Positions 17,479 to 26,151 of a stretch of 64,000 bases of DNA are shown here, one piece after another (position 1 is the stretch's first letter; each line of letters begins with the position of its first letter). This DNA is from Verrucomicrobiales bacterium (GTDB lineage Bacteria > Verrucomicrobiota > Verrucomicrobiia > Verrucomicrobiales > DEV007): NCBI GenBank assembly GCA_029212615.1, contig JARGPJ010000002.1, forward strand, positions 310,001-374,000. Direction: 5' to 3'. Under the pieces are notes generated by a model. The model did not search any database and was not told the DNA's origin. It worked only from the letters and a program-made list of their open reading frames with translations. A program made the position numbers and the translations under genes.

Positions 17479-17756
17479 AGCCCGACTTCGCGAGGCTCTT
17501 CTTTCTTTGTTTTCTCAGGTTTTTCAGCGTGGTGCCCCTCGTCCGCGTGAGCTTTGTGATCACCATGGGCATCATCTTGATGCCCCTCGTCTCCGTGACC
17601 CTTCCCGTGCTCACCATGGCTGTCGGCATGATCTTCCCCGTGATGTCCATGATCACCATGAAGAATCTTCGTCTCTTCAAACTGATGACGCTCACATCCC
17701 AGCATGAACAGGCCGGCGACACTCATTCCAAGCAAAAAATGGCTCAAAGATTTCAT
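17475..17756 (-). CDS. Histidine-rich lipoprotein, putative metal binding
   Basis: A 93-aa protein with signal MKSLSHFLLGMSVAGLFMLGC, whose lipobox (LFMLGC) predicts lipid anchoring. The mature part is a His/Asp/Glu/Gly-rich tail with repeated HGDHGHHGEDH-like units (about 16 His), then a Lys/Glu-rich end. Such tails bind Zn, Ni or Cu as buffers or chaperones, but no family was recognised. The frame is open to 17792; the third Met is chosen for the signal. It converges with the di-heme lipoprotein gene and starts 68 bases from the sulfatase start on the other strand. Confidence 0.7.
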   Translation of the reverse strand: MKSLSHFLLGMSVAGLFMLGCERHQFEETKILHGDHGHHGEDHADSHGEHGKGHGDEGHQDDAHGDHKAHADEGHHAEKPEKTKKEEPREVGL

Positions 17757-17824
17757 GAGTTTGTCTTTAATCGCGAGCCTGAGTTTTTGCAACTTCCAAC
17801 TTATCCAATACCATAGCCAAATCT

Positions 17825-19234
17825 ATGTCCTCTTCTTCCCGTCCAAACATCCTCTGGTATTGTACCGACCAACAACGTTTTGATACGATTGGTGCCCTCG
17901 GAAACAAGCAGGTGAAAACGCCGACCATGGATCGTCTCGTCAGGGAAGGCGTCACTTTCGAACACACATACTGCCAAAGTCCGATCTGCACGCCGAGCCG
18001 GAGTAGTTTTATGACCGGCCTGTATCCGAGCAAACTGCACAACACTCGAAATGGCAACGCTACTTTTCCCGTGGGGGTGCCCCTCATCAGCAAGCTCATT
18101 GCCGATCAGGGATATGACTGTGGCCTTATTGGAAAGTTTCACCTGCAAAGCGCTGGATTCCGAACTGAACCACGCGTCGAAGACGACGGCTTCCGCTACT
18201 GGAACCTGAGCCACGCTCCCCGCGACGACTGGGAAGGGCACGACTACGCTGACTGGGTCCGCGAACAGGGTCAAGATCTCACCGCCCTGCGAAAATCACC
18301 CGACAACGTTCCTGCCGAATTTCACCAAACCACATGGGCGACCTCCCGGGCAATTGAATTCATCGAAGAAGACCGGGGAGAGAGTCCCTGGATGTTAAAC
18401 GTTAACATCTACGACCCACACCCGCCCTTCATTCCGCCCAAATCCTATGCTGATCAGTTCGCCGCCGGGGACATGCCCGGCCCCTCCTTTCAAGAATCAG
18501 ATATCGAAGCGCAGGAAGCCCTTGCGGAGGCGGATTTTCAAACGGCATCGCGCTCTCCGGAAGAATTTAACGGAAAGCGGGCACAGGCGGACTACTACGC
18601 AATGATTGCCCTCATCGACGATCAGCTGGCACGACTTCTCCAGTATCTCGAGGACTCCGGCGAGGCTGAAAACACGGTGATCATCTTCACGAGCGACCAT
18701 GGGGAAATGCTGGGTGACCATGGTCTTCTCTTTAAAGGTTGTCGTTTCTACGAAGGTCTGGTTCGCGTTCCCCTGATTTTTCATTTTCCCGCTCAATATG
18801 GAGTGAACCAACGGACCGATGAACCGGTGGAGTTGCTCGACCTCTCCGCCACCCTGCTGGAGATCAGCGGAGCGACAATCCCCGAATATCATCAAGGACA
18901 CAGCCTCCTTTCCCGCTTGACCGGTAAAGAGGAACTCTCATCCCCTTTGCGCCCCTTTGTCAGATGTGAGTACTTCGATGCACTGGCTCCCAAATTCACT
19001 CAGGGGAACGGAACCTTTGCCACGATGCATCGGCGGGACCAATACAAACTAGTCGTGTATCACAGCCTTGGAAAAGGCGAATTATTCGACCTCAAATGTG
19101 ATCCCCACGAGCATAACAACCTGTGGTCAGACCCTGATTTCGAAGCAGTTAAAAACGAGCTCATCCTTGAGTCCTTCAATGCTCACGTCAATCTCACGAC
19201 CGATGTTGGTTCAGAGCGGATTGCGCCGATGTAA
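17825..19234 (+). CDS. Sulfatase without signal peptide
   Basis: A 469-aa sulfatase of the choline-sulfatase/heparan-sulfatase type. RPNILWYCTDQQRFDTIG carries the metal-binding residues, CTPSRSSFMTGLYPSKLH the formylglycine Cys, GKFHLQ the conserved Lys, DPHPPF follows, and SDHGEMLGDHGLLFKG is the second metal site. The protein begins at MSSSSRPNILW, so no export signal is seen and it appears cytosolic, unlike the other two sulfatases here. Substrate unknown. It converges with the NfeD-like protease gene, with five bases between the stops. Confidence 0.93.
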   Translation: MSSSSRPNILWYCTDQQRFDTIGALGNKQVKTPTMDRLVREGVTFEHTYCQSPICTPSRSSFMTGLYPSKLHNTRNGNATFPVGVPLISKLIADQGYDCGLIGKFHLQSAGFRTEPRVEDDGFRYWNLSHAPRDDWEGHDYADWVREQGQDLTALRKSPDNVPAEFHQTTWATSRAIEFIEEDRGESPWMLNVNIYDPHPPFIPPKSYADQFAAGDMPGPSFQESDIEAQEALAEADFQTASRSPEEFNGKRAQADYYAMIALIDDQLARLLQYLEDSGEAENTVIIFTSDHGEMLGDHGLLFKGCRFYEGLVRVPLIFHFPAQYGVNQRTDEPVELLDLSATLLEISGATIPEYHQGHSLLSRLTGKEELSSPLRPFVRCEYFDALAPKFTQGNGTFATMHRRDQYKLVVYHSLGKGELFDLKCDPHEHNNLWSDPDFEAVKNELILESFNAHVNLTTDVGSERIAPM

Positions 19235-19239
19235 GCCAA

Positions 19240-21462
19240 TCAGGCTTTAGCCACAACGACCCTGCTTCCTTCATGGCGAGTTACCACCACGCTTGCGCCG
19301 CGGGCAATGAATTCGCCGTCCGAAACGATATCAAGTAGTTGCTCATTAAAACGCCCTTTTCCTGACGGAACTAAATCAGTAGTGGTCTTCCCGCTCCATC
19401 CAACAAATGACTCGGCCTCAGTTCCGGCCCCTGCCTGTTCTCCAAGCGCCGCACCGGTAGCGATGGCCTCTTGAAGAATCATCCGGCTACCCAACTTTGT
19501 GTCCGGAAGAAACCGCATTCCAAGCAGGATGGCGAGAAGCGCTCCCACAAGCCCGATTGACACTCCGATAAAGGACTCGCGAAAAATGGCGTACCATGTC
19601 TCTGCACCGGGAAGACCTGTCCATTTCCATTCTAAATCAACACGATCGACCATCGCAAGACCGAGAGCGACAAGCACGAGCGCACCGCCGATGGCCCCCG
19701 GTATCACAGCTCCCGGAAACAAAAAGACTTCGACTCCCAGAAGGATCAGTCCCAGAATGAGAAGTACTGCCAGTTCGTAACCCGCAAGATTTCCTGCGAG
19801 ATAATTCCCGAAGAAGAAAAGACTGAACGCAAGGACACTAACCAGCCCCGGCAAACCGAAACCCGGGCTGTTCAGTTCCATGTAGGCCCCCGCCAACCCA
19901 ACCACAATAAGCAGTATCGAGAGCTTCTGAACCCAATGAGCAAAGGCTTCGAGTCCGAGTGGTTCCGCCATCACGACGTCGGCAGTGATTCCTTCAGCCT
20001 TTAGCAGTTCCTCGACACTGGAAACAACCCCCTTCGAAAGCACCGGCGCCCCGCCGATTTCTTCCGTTGCCCTGATCGTGTTCAAATTCAGCACATTCCC
20101 GGCTTCATGAACGATCACTCCGTCGATTCGCACCTCTTTATCGCGAGTAACAAATGCTTCCGCCACATCAGGATTGTGCCCCTTCAACTCAGCCACGTTG
20201 CGAACCGTCCCGATGATCATTTGAGTCACCTTGTCCGCCATATTTTCGGCCAGGTCCTGTCCGCTGCCGCCGACAACCAGAGCAGAGCCGATCGTCGCCG
20301 CCGGGCGCATATAAATATGGTCGGTTCCGACTGCGATGATCGCCCCCGCCGACTCCGCCCGTGAATTGACGAAGGTATAAGTCGGATAGGAAACATTCTG
20401 AAGGCTGTTCAATACGAGACCTTCTGTATACCAGGCAAAGCCCCCGGGGGTATCCATATCAAAAACGAGTGCAGCCGCTCCATCGAGTTCAGCCTTCTTA
20501 ATCGTACGGTCCATAAAGTCAAAGCTGGCCTTCCCGGTCGCGAGAGTATCCTGGCCAACCCTCAGCACGATCACCTTTCCCTGATAGCTGCCTTCGTCGC
20601 GCCGACCAAACAGCGAGCCATCTTCCACCATCGCTTCCCCCCCCTCCTCACTGGCCTCCTCGACCGACGAAGACGATCCTCCTGCTTTTGAGAGACGCTC
20701 CCGATTCGACAACTCGCCGAAAGCACGGGGAGTCGTCACGATTGCCGGCCCTTCAATTTCAAACGCTAGAAGCAATTCCTCGACGCTCTCTACAATGCCG
20801 TCAGCGAGGAGAGGTTTTCCGTCGATTTTCTGAATGGCTTCATCAGCCGTGAGCGTTAAAACCTCACCCTTTTTCGAAATAACCGCTTCGCCGACCTTTA
20901 CCTCCCGGGACTCGTCGATCATAGCTTCAACCACATCAACACGATGTCCATGAATCTTCGCAAGGCTTCTCGCCCGTGCCTTGAGGACTGATGCTTTCTG
21001 CCTGTGTGCTTCGCTTTCCATTTCATCCTCACCACTCGAAGAAAGGCCGGCGCTGCCGATGATCCCGCTTTGAGTCAGATAAATCGAATCCGCGGCAAGC
21101 GCTAAAAGAGCACCGGGACCAATCGCTGAAGAATTCACATAGGCAACCGTCTCGACCTTAATATCCGCCATCAGATCAAGGAGAAGTTGCGGTGCCTCCG
21201 GGTCTACTTGAGCACTGATGTCGAGGTCAAAGATGAGAACTGAGGCTTCCTCATTCTCCACCTTCTGAATGAGCCTCTCCAAGTCACGTAAGCGTCGACC
21301 GTCCCCTAAGTCATCGTTTCCAAGCGATACCAATACGGGCTTTCCTTGCCAGGCGGGAGAGTCCTCTTCCTTCACCTCATCCGCATCAGCTACCAGAAAG
21401 TGCAATGGCAGCGCAATGCTGAGAATGAACGCAAGAAACCGGCGGGGACATGGAGTCATCAT
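19240..21462 (-). CDS. NfeD-family membrane serine protease with duplicated ClpP-class domain
   Basis: About 740 aa. The signal peptide (MMTPCPRRFLAFILSIALPL) is followed by two ClpP/crotonase-class modules at about residues 40-235 and 295-500. Several membrane helices (about 515-640) and a C-terminal OB-fold NfeD domain (KLGSRM ... GEFIARGASVVVTRHEGSRVVV) come next. The second module keeps the nucleophile (VNSRAESAGAIIAVG) and a Lys in MADKVTQMI that fits the Ser-Lys dyad. The first reads VNSSAIGPGALLALA, with Gly where Ser is expected, so is probably inactive. NfeD proteases cut membrane-associated substrates such as stomatins; a FloA gene is at 41203. Start chosen at ATG 21462 because the long frame to 21522 lacks a signal peptide. 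Confidence 0.85.
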   Translation of the reverse strand: MMTPCPRRFLAFILSIALPLHFLVADADEVKEEDSPAWQGKPVLVSLGNDDLGDGRRLRDLERLIQKVENEEASVLIFDLDISAQVDPEAPQLLLDLMADIKVETVAYVNSSAIGPGALLALAADSIYLTQSGIIGSAGLSSSGEDEMESEAHRQKASVLKARARSLAKIHGHRVDVVEAMIDESREVKVGEAVISKKGEVLTLTADEAIQKIDGKPLLADGIVESVEELLLAFEIEGPAIVTTPRAFGELSNRERLSKAGGSSSSVEEASEEGGEAMVEDGSLFGRRDEGSYQGKVIVLRVGQDTLATGKASFDFMDRTIKKAELDGAAALVFDMDTPGGFAWYTEGLVLNSLQNVSYPTYTFVNSRAESAGAIIAVGTDHIYMRPAATIGSALVVGGSGQDLAENMADKVTQMIIGTVRNVAELKGHNPDVAEAFVTRDKEVRIDGVIVHEAGNVLNLNTIRATEEIGGAPVLSKGVVSSVEELLKAEGITADVVMAEPLGLEAFAHWVQKLSILLIVVGLAGAYMELNSPGFGLPGLVSVLAFSLFFFGNYLAGNLAGYELAVLLILGLILLGVEVFLFPGAVIPGAIGGALVLVALGLAMVDRVDLEWKWTGLPGAETWYAIFRESFIGVSIGLVGALLAILLGMRFLPDTKLGSRMILQEAIATGAALGEQAGAGTEAESFVGWSGKTTTDLVPSGKGRFNEQLLDIVSDGEFIARGASVVVTRHEGSRVVVAKA

Positions 21463-21518
21463 AAAGTGAGACACGGTAGAATTTCTACTCCGAATCGTCC
21501 AAGAGTTTCGCCACTCAC

Positions 21519-22082
21519 TCAACGGTTTCCAAGTTTGTTTCGACGATAGGAAAAATTGAAGCCAAATATCGACAGGGCGAGCGAAAGGAGCACCATTCCG
21601 GTCATCTCGAGTAAAATGAGCACGACCTCCTCAGTATTTGACGCACAAATACCAACGAGTAAGGGCATTCTCAAGCCCGTCACGGCTACTTCAACTCGCT
21701 GCCCGGCGCGGTCTGCTTCAAACTCCCCGAAAGAGATCGCGCGCTCACCGTTTCGGTTGAGGGTTGACGAAGAATTAATCTCCAGTGGTAACTCCCTCGC
21801 ACTGTCACGATCGAAGATGTAAATTTTTGCCCCCGGGGGAAGCTGGCCGATGCTCGTATATTCCTTTCCGGCCATTCGCCCCTTCACATAAACCCAGAGA
21901 GTATAACGTTTCGCCTGAGGGAGAGTTGCTTCCAGCGATGGAGGTAGCGCCCCTCTTGCTATCTCTTCGAACAATTTCGGTATTTTTTGAAAGGTGAACC
22001 AACTGGAGAAAACGAATCCGAAAATAAGAATCGAGACAGATCCAGCCACCGACAGGATATATAGGATTCGCGGCCGCGTCAT
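21519..22082 (-). CDS. Membrane protein with two terminal helices, unknown
   Basis: A 187-aa protein with one transmembrane helix at the N-terminus (8-30) and one near the C-terminus (147-172). Between them is a beta-rich extracytoplasmic domain of about 110 residues (RYTLWVYVKGRMAG, GAKIYIFDRDS, AGQRVEVAVTGL). No family recognised. Its ATG overlaps the stop of the preceding gene as ATGA, a sign of translational coupling, and it lies 56 bases before the NfeD-like protease gene. It may be an accessory of that protease; this is inferred from position only. Confidence 0.65.
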   Translation of the reverse strand: MTRPRILYILSVAGSVSILIFGFVFSSWFTFQKIPKLFEEIARGALPPSLEATLPQAKRYTLWVYVKGRMAGKEYTSIGQLPPGAKIYIFDRDSARELPLEINSSSTLNRNGERAISFGEFEADRAGQRVEVAVTGLRMPLLVGICASNTEEVVLILLEMTGMVLLSLALSIFGFNFSYRRNKLGNR

Positions 22083-22423
22083 CCAGCTGACTCGAATTGG
22101 TAATACGTCACTACCCCTGAGAGAACCTCACCGCCTTGACTCTGCGCCAGCGGGGCGCGGCCGTCTGATTGATCATCGAAAATTACCTCTGCATTCAGGC
22201 ACTCACGACTAACTGAATACGTTTCGAAAAAGCTCACACGGGGCCAACTGACACCGCATACATCATGAACTGAATTCAAATCGCTATTCTCACCCGCCGG
22301 TTCGGAAGGGATTTCCCCCGGTTTCACGATTTCCCCGGAGACATCAGGGGAAGCCGATTCTCCCTGAGAATGAAGCAAAACAGAAAGCAGGAAAACTACG
22401 ACAACGGTTCCTATACTTTTCAT
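22079..22423 (-). CDS. Small secreted protein, unknown
   Basis: A 114-aa protein with signal peptide MKSIGTVVVVFLLSVLLHSQG and a mature part of about 90 residues containing two Cys (VCGVSWPR and RECLNAE) that could form a disulfide. No motif recognised. It lies 36 bases after nrnA and overlaps the next gene by four bases (ATGA), so belongs to the nusA operon tail. Confidence 0.6.
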   Translation of the reverse strand: MKSIGTVVVVFLLSVLLHSQGESASPDVSGEIVKPGEIPSEPAGENSDLNSVHDVCGVSWPRVSFFETYSVSRECLNAEVIFDDQSDGRAPLAQSQGGEVLSGVVTYYQFESAG

Positions 22424-22459
22424 CGGTATAGGCTACCCGGAGTCGCTCCTTCATGGCAA

Positions 22460-23431
22460 TCAAAAAACCTGTGTCAAAACGTGTCGAACCTGACACAGGA
22501 AACCTTCCGAGGCTTCTTGCAACGGCCCCGGGAGTCGGGCGCCAGCAGCAAGAGTATGTCCGCCGCCCCCGAAGTGAGCACATATATCGCCGACACTAAC
22601 CTCCGTTGATTTCGATCTTGAACTTACCCGAATTCTCCCATCTGAAAGTTCTTCAAAAAACACCGCCACGATCACTGAATCAATTCCGCGGATGATATCA
22701 ATCACCCCCTCTGTATCTCCCGGACCAAGCCCCAGCCTCGTAGATGCGCCAAGCGGTAGCCTCACACTGGCGCACCGCCCTTCAAAATCCAAGCTCAGAT
22801 CCTGAAGGAGTAGAGACAACACTTCGACTCTTCTTATCGGATAACTCTCATAAAGCTGCTGGTTCACCTTTCCCACATCGACACCGGCATCGATCAATTC
22901 CCCCGCAATCCTCATCGTAAGTGAGGAAGTTGAGGGATACCGAAAGCTACCCGTGTCCGTTGAAAGTGCAGCATACAGGTGAGTCGCGGCCTCTTGAGAA
23001 ACCGGCCAGCCGGCTTCCTGCGCAAGTAGATAGATGATTTGTCCGGTCGCCGGCGAATCACTTGAGACATGGTTCAGATCCCCGTAATCCGTATTGCTGA
23101 TATGATGATCAATATTGATCAGAAAAGCTGCACTATCTACCTGCTCCCAGACTCGCGCATTGATTCGGTCACGCCCGGCTGAGTCCAGTGCAACAACCAG
23201 ATCATGCCCGCGAATCATTTCAGGAGGATCAATCCTTGAAGACTCAGGAAGAAAGCGAAGGGAATCAGGAACCGCATCATGATTCACCACCTGAATCGAC
23301 TTGCCTATTCCCTCCAGAATCAGGCCGAGACCAAGCGCAGAACCGATCGCATCACCATCAGGCCGGTCATGGCACAAAATGAGAATCGCCTCCGCATCAA
23401 GGATTTTTCCAATGATCGATTGAAATGACAT
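22460..23431 (-). CDS. nrnA: DHH-family oligoribonuclease/pAp phosphatase (NrnA-like)
   Basis: Mn-dependent phosphoesterase of 323 aa that degrades nanoRNA and dephosphorylates pAp. Motifs are HDRPDGDAIGS (motif I), VALDSAGRDR, IDHHISNTDYGD (the DHH motif) and the C-terminal DHHA1 segment with RVSSRSK and HFGGGGHTLAAGARL. It follows rbfA on the minus strand by 44 bases; nusA-infB-rbfA-nrnA is a widespread order, which supports the name. Confidence 0.92.
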   Translation of the reverse strand: MSFQSIIGKILDAEAILILCHDRPDGDAIGSALGLGLILEGIGKSIQVVNHDAVPDSLRFLPESSRIDPPEMIRGHDLVVALDSAGRDRINARVWEQVDSAAFLINIDHHISNTDYGDLNHVSSDSPATGQIIYLLAQEAGWPVSQEAATHLYAALSTDTGSFRYPSTSSLTMRIAGELIDAGVDVGKVNQQLYESYPIRRVEVLSLLLQDLSLDFEGRCASVRLPLGASTRLGLGPGDTEGVIDIIRGIDSVIVAVFFEELSDGRIRVSSRSKSTEVSVGDICAHFGGGGHTLAAGARLPGPLQEASEGFLCQVRHVLTQVF

Positions 23432-23475
23432 GCCCGAACTCTAACAGGGTCTCCTCAGAAAACGAACCCTGTTCA

Positions 23476-23859
23476 CTATCGCCGCGGCTTTCGCTTTTCG
23501 TCGTCCGGCTCTTCGGGTAATTCGATCTCTCCAATTTCCTCGAGAATATTCAAGACACGAACGCCTCTCTCAATGGAATCATCGGAAACAAAAGAGAAGC
23601 GGGGCGTGTTTCGCAAAACGACCCGTTTCATGACCACATTCTGAATAAACCCGTGCTTCTTATTGAGCTGGTCGAGAACTTCCTGTTTCCGCCCGTCTGA
23701 ACCAATCACTCCGATGAAAATTTCGGCAGCCCTCAAATCATGAGCCACCTTCACTTCATGGACCGTCACGAGAATTCCGGGAAACTCAAAGTTCTTCTCA
23801 ATGCAGGCGCTGGTTTCGCGCTTAAGGAGCTCATTAACTCTGGAAATTCGCTGGCTCAT
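23476..23859 (-). CDS. rbfA: Ribosome-binding factor A
   Basis: A 127-aa KH-fold factor for 30S maturation and cold adaptation. It shows RISRVNELLKRE at the N-terminus, VTVHEVKVAHDLRAAEIFIGV in the core and LRNTPRFSFVSDDSIERG near the C-terminus, then an acidic-to-basic tail (EEPDDEKRKPRR). It lies 34 bases downstream of infB in the usual order. Confidence 0.95.
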   Translation of the reverse strand: MSQRISRVNELLKRETSACIEKNFEFPGILVTVHEVKVAHDLRAAEIFIGVIGSDGRKQEVLDQLNKKHGFIQNVVMKRVVLRNTPRFSFVSDDSIERGVRVLNILEEIGEIELPEEPDDEKRKPRR

Positions 23860-23893
23860 GGTGGTGCCCCCGGGGCCTCAGGTGTCAAAAACA

Positions 23894-26026
23894 CTAGAGC
23901 TCAAGCTTCAAGCTCTCGAGTTCGTAACATTCGATGACGTCGTCCTTTTGATAGTCATTAAACTTACCGAGCTTGATACCACACTCGACGCCGTTCTTAA
24001 CTTCCTTCACATCATCCTTAAATCGACGGAGCGTTGAAAAACCACCATCATAAATCGGCACCTTGTCGCGGAGAACGCGAGCTCTCGCAGCCCGGCGAAC
24101 CACACCATCAGAAATCACACAACCAGCGACTTTACCCGAAGAGAGCTTAAACACTTCAAGCACCTTCGCATGACCGATGATTTTCTCACGCGTTTCAGGC
24201 TCAAGCATACCGAGCATCGCTTCTTTCACCTGATCAAGGAGCTCATAAATGATTGAGAACAGCTTCACCTGGACGCCTTCGCGCTTCACCAAGGGCTGGG
24301 CCTTTGCCTCAACTTTCGTATTAAAACCGATCAAAATCGCATCTGATGCACTGGCGAGAAGGACATCAGCCTCCGTAATGGGCCCGGCGTTCTGACGGAG
24401 AATTTCAACCCCGATCTTCTCAGACTCGATTTCCATCAACGATTTCTCAATCGCCTGCAGTGAACCTTGAACATCAGCTTTAATGATCAACTTCAAGACA
24501 TTCTTCTTACCCTGCTCAATGTTGGCAAAAAGCGTCTCAAGAGCAGATTTCTGCTTCGGCTGAAGCTTATCCTGGCGGAATTGCTCATGCCGCTCTTCGC
24601 TCAACTTCTTCGCTTTACGCTCGCTCTCCATCTCGATGATCTCATCACCGACATTGGGAACACCGGAATAGCCGACCACCTCAACAGGCGTTGACGGTCC
24701 CGCTTCCTTAATGCGTTCACCTCGATCATTGAGGAGAGCCTTCACCTTCCCGTAATGACTGCCACAAATAAAGGCGTCACCCGTGTTCAGGGTTCCACTT
24801 TGAATGATGACCGTAGCAGTCGGGCCTTTTCCAGCTTCGGTACGAGCTTCGATCACCGTCCCGCGCGCTGGACCTTCGTCATTCGCCTTCAATTCAAGCA
24901 CTTCGGCCTGGAGATGAATCATCTCAAAGAGATCATCAAGCCCAGTTCCCTCTTTCGCGGAAACCTCAACGCAAATGGTCTCGCCACCCCAGTCTTCCGG
25001 TGCCAATCCGTTTTCCTGAAGCTGCCCTTTCACCTTATTCAGGTCAGCGCGGTCGAGATCCACCTTGTTAATCGCGATGATAATCGTAACGCCGGCAGCT
25101 TTACAGTGATCAATCGCCTCGAAGGTTGTCGGCATAAGACCGTCATCAGCAGCGACAACGAGAACCACGATATCGGTAATCTCTGCTCCACGAGCACGCA
25201 TCTCAGAGAAGGCCGCATGACCGGGAGTATCAAGAAAGGTAACCGTCTGATCGTTTCGGGTGACCTGATAGGCTCCAACATGCTGAGTGATGCCACCAGC
25301 TTCACCCGAGACAACACGGGATCCGCGATACGCATCAAGCAAGGAAGTCTTACCGTGATCGACATGCCCCATGAAAGTCACAACAGGAGGCCGGATTGTC
25401 AGCTTATCGTCTTCGACTTCCTCGATATCCTCGACCTCAGGAACCTCGATCACTTCCTCCACCTTGTGAACTCCACCACCTTTTTCGCGCCGTTCCTTCT
25501 CGAAAATAAACCCGTGTTTCTCACAGATTTTCGAAGCAACATCCGGTTCAATCGATTGAGCCAGATTCGCAAAGACATCCATATCCATGAGATCCTGGAT
25601 GAGCTTGAAAGGCTTCAGATCCATCATCTTGGCCAATTCCTTGACAATGATGGGCGGCTTGATGTGGATAATCTTTTTACCGTCAACCTCTTCAATTGAC
25701 GACTCGTTGGAATCTCCAGCTTCCTCGGGCACAGGCTTGACTTCAGGAGCCGGGGCAGGCTTGTCCACCAGGTCGAGTACCTTAGGCGCCGGGGCGGCTG
25801 CCCTCTTCTTCACCACTTTAGATTCGGAAGCCTTGGGCTTCGGATCCTTTTTTCCGAGATGACCGAATACAGAGCCCTGCTCCGATTCGCTAGCGGAAGT
25901 CTTTGGCTTACGGGAACTCTTCTTCTCTTCTTTTTCGAAGAGATTGAGAGCTTCCGCCTTTTTTTCGTCCAAAGATTTTGGTCCGGCGTTGTCGCCTTCG
26001 GGAGCGGTGCTTTTCTTTTGAGGCAT
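23894..26026 (-). CDS. infB: Translation initiation factor IF-2
   Basis: GTPase that brings fMet-tRNA to the 30S subunit. The product is 710 aa, with a short N-terminal region (1-115, Lys/Ala/Glu/Pro-rich) compared with enterobacterial IF-2. An IF2N-like segment (VKELAKMMDLKPFKLIQDLMDM) and linker precede the G domain, which begins near 213: GHVDHGKT (G1), GGITQHVG (G2), DTPGHAAF (G3), NKVD (G4), SAKEGTG (G5). Domains II, III and IV follow, the last with SSGKVAGCVISDG and LRRFKDDVKEV. It is 125 bases after nusA. Confidence 0.97.
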   Translation of the reverse strand: MPQKKSTAPEGDNAGPKSLDEKKAEALNLFEKEEKKSSRKPKTSASESEQGSVFGHLGKKDPKPKASESKVVKKRAAAPAPKVLDLVDKPAPAPEVKPVPEEAGDSNESSIEEVDGKKIIHIKPPIIVKELAKMMDLKPFKLIQDLMDMDVFANLAQSIEPDVASKICEKHGFIFEKERREKGGGVHKVEEVIEVPEVEDIEEVEDDKLTIRPPVVTFMGHVDHGKTSLLDAYRGSRVVSGEAGGITQHVGAYQVTRNDQTVTFLDTPGHAAFSEMRARGAEITDIVVLVVAADDGLMPTTFEAIDHCKAAGVTIIIAINKVDLDRADLNKVKGQLQENGLAPEDWGGETICVEVSAKEGTGLDDLFEMIHLQAEVLELKANDEGPARGTVIEARTEAGKGPTATVIIQSGTLNTGDAFICGSHYGKVKALLNDRGERIKEAGPSTPVEVVGYSGVPNVGDEIIEMESERKAKKLSEERHEQFRQDKLQPKQKSALETLFANIEQGKKNVLKLIIKADVQGSLQAIEKSLMEIESEKIGVEILRQNAGPITEADVLLASASDAILIGFNTKVEAKAQPLVKREGVQVKLFSIIYELLDQVKEAMLGMLEPETREKIIGHAKVLEVFKLSSGKVAGCVISDGVVRRAARARVLRDKVPIYDGGFSTLRRFKDDVKEVKNGVECGIKLGKFNDYQKDDVIECYELESLKLEL

Positions 26027-26151
26027 AAGGAAGGGGTGATCTGGTCTGGCAGCGGAGTAATTCTCCTTACTGTTGGAAAGTGTCTATTTTCTAATGAGTG
26101 AAGGCCTTGTCAATTTCTGATATCGGCCACGGGCGCTGGCAGGAAAGAGGC

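Noticed and set aside
24755-25699. A 314-codon open frame on the plus strand inside infB
   Set aside because: It is fully antisense to a clearly identified infB, has no family resemblance, and its composition mirrors infB codons.
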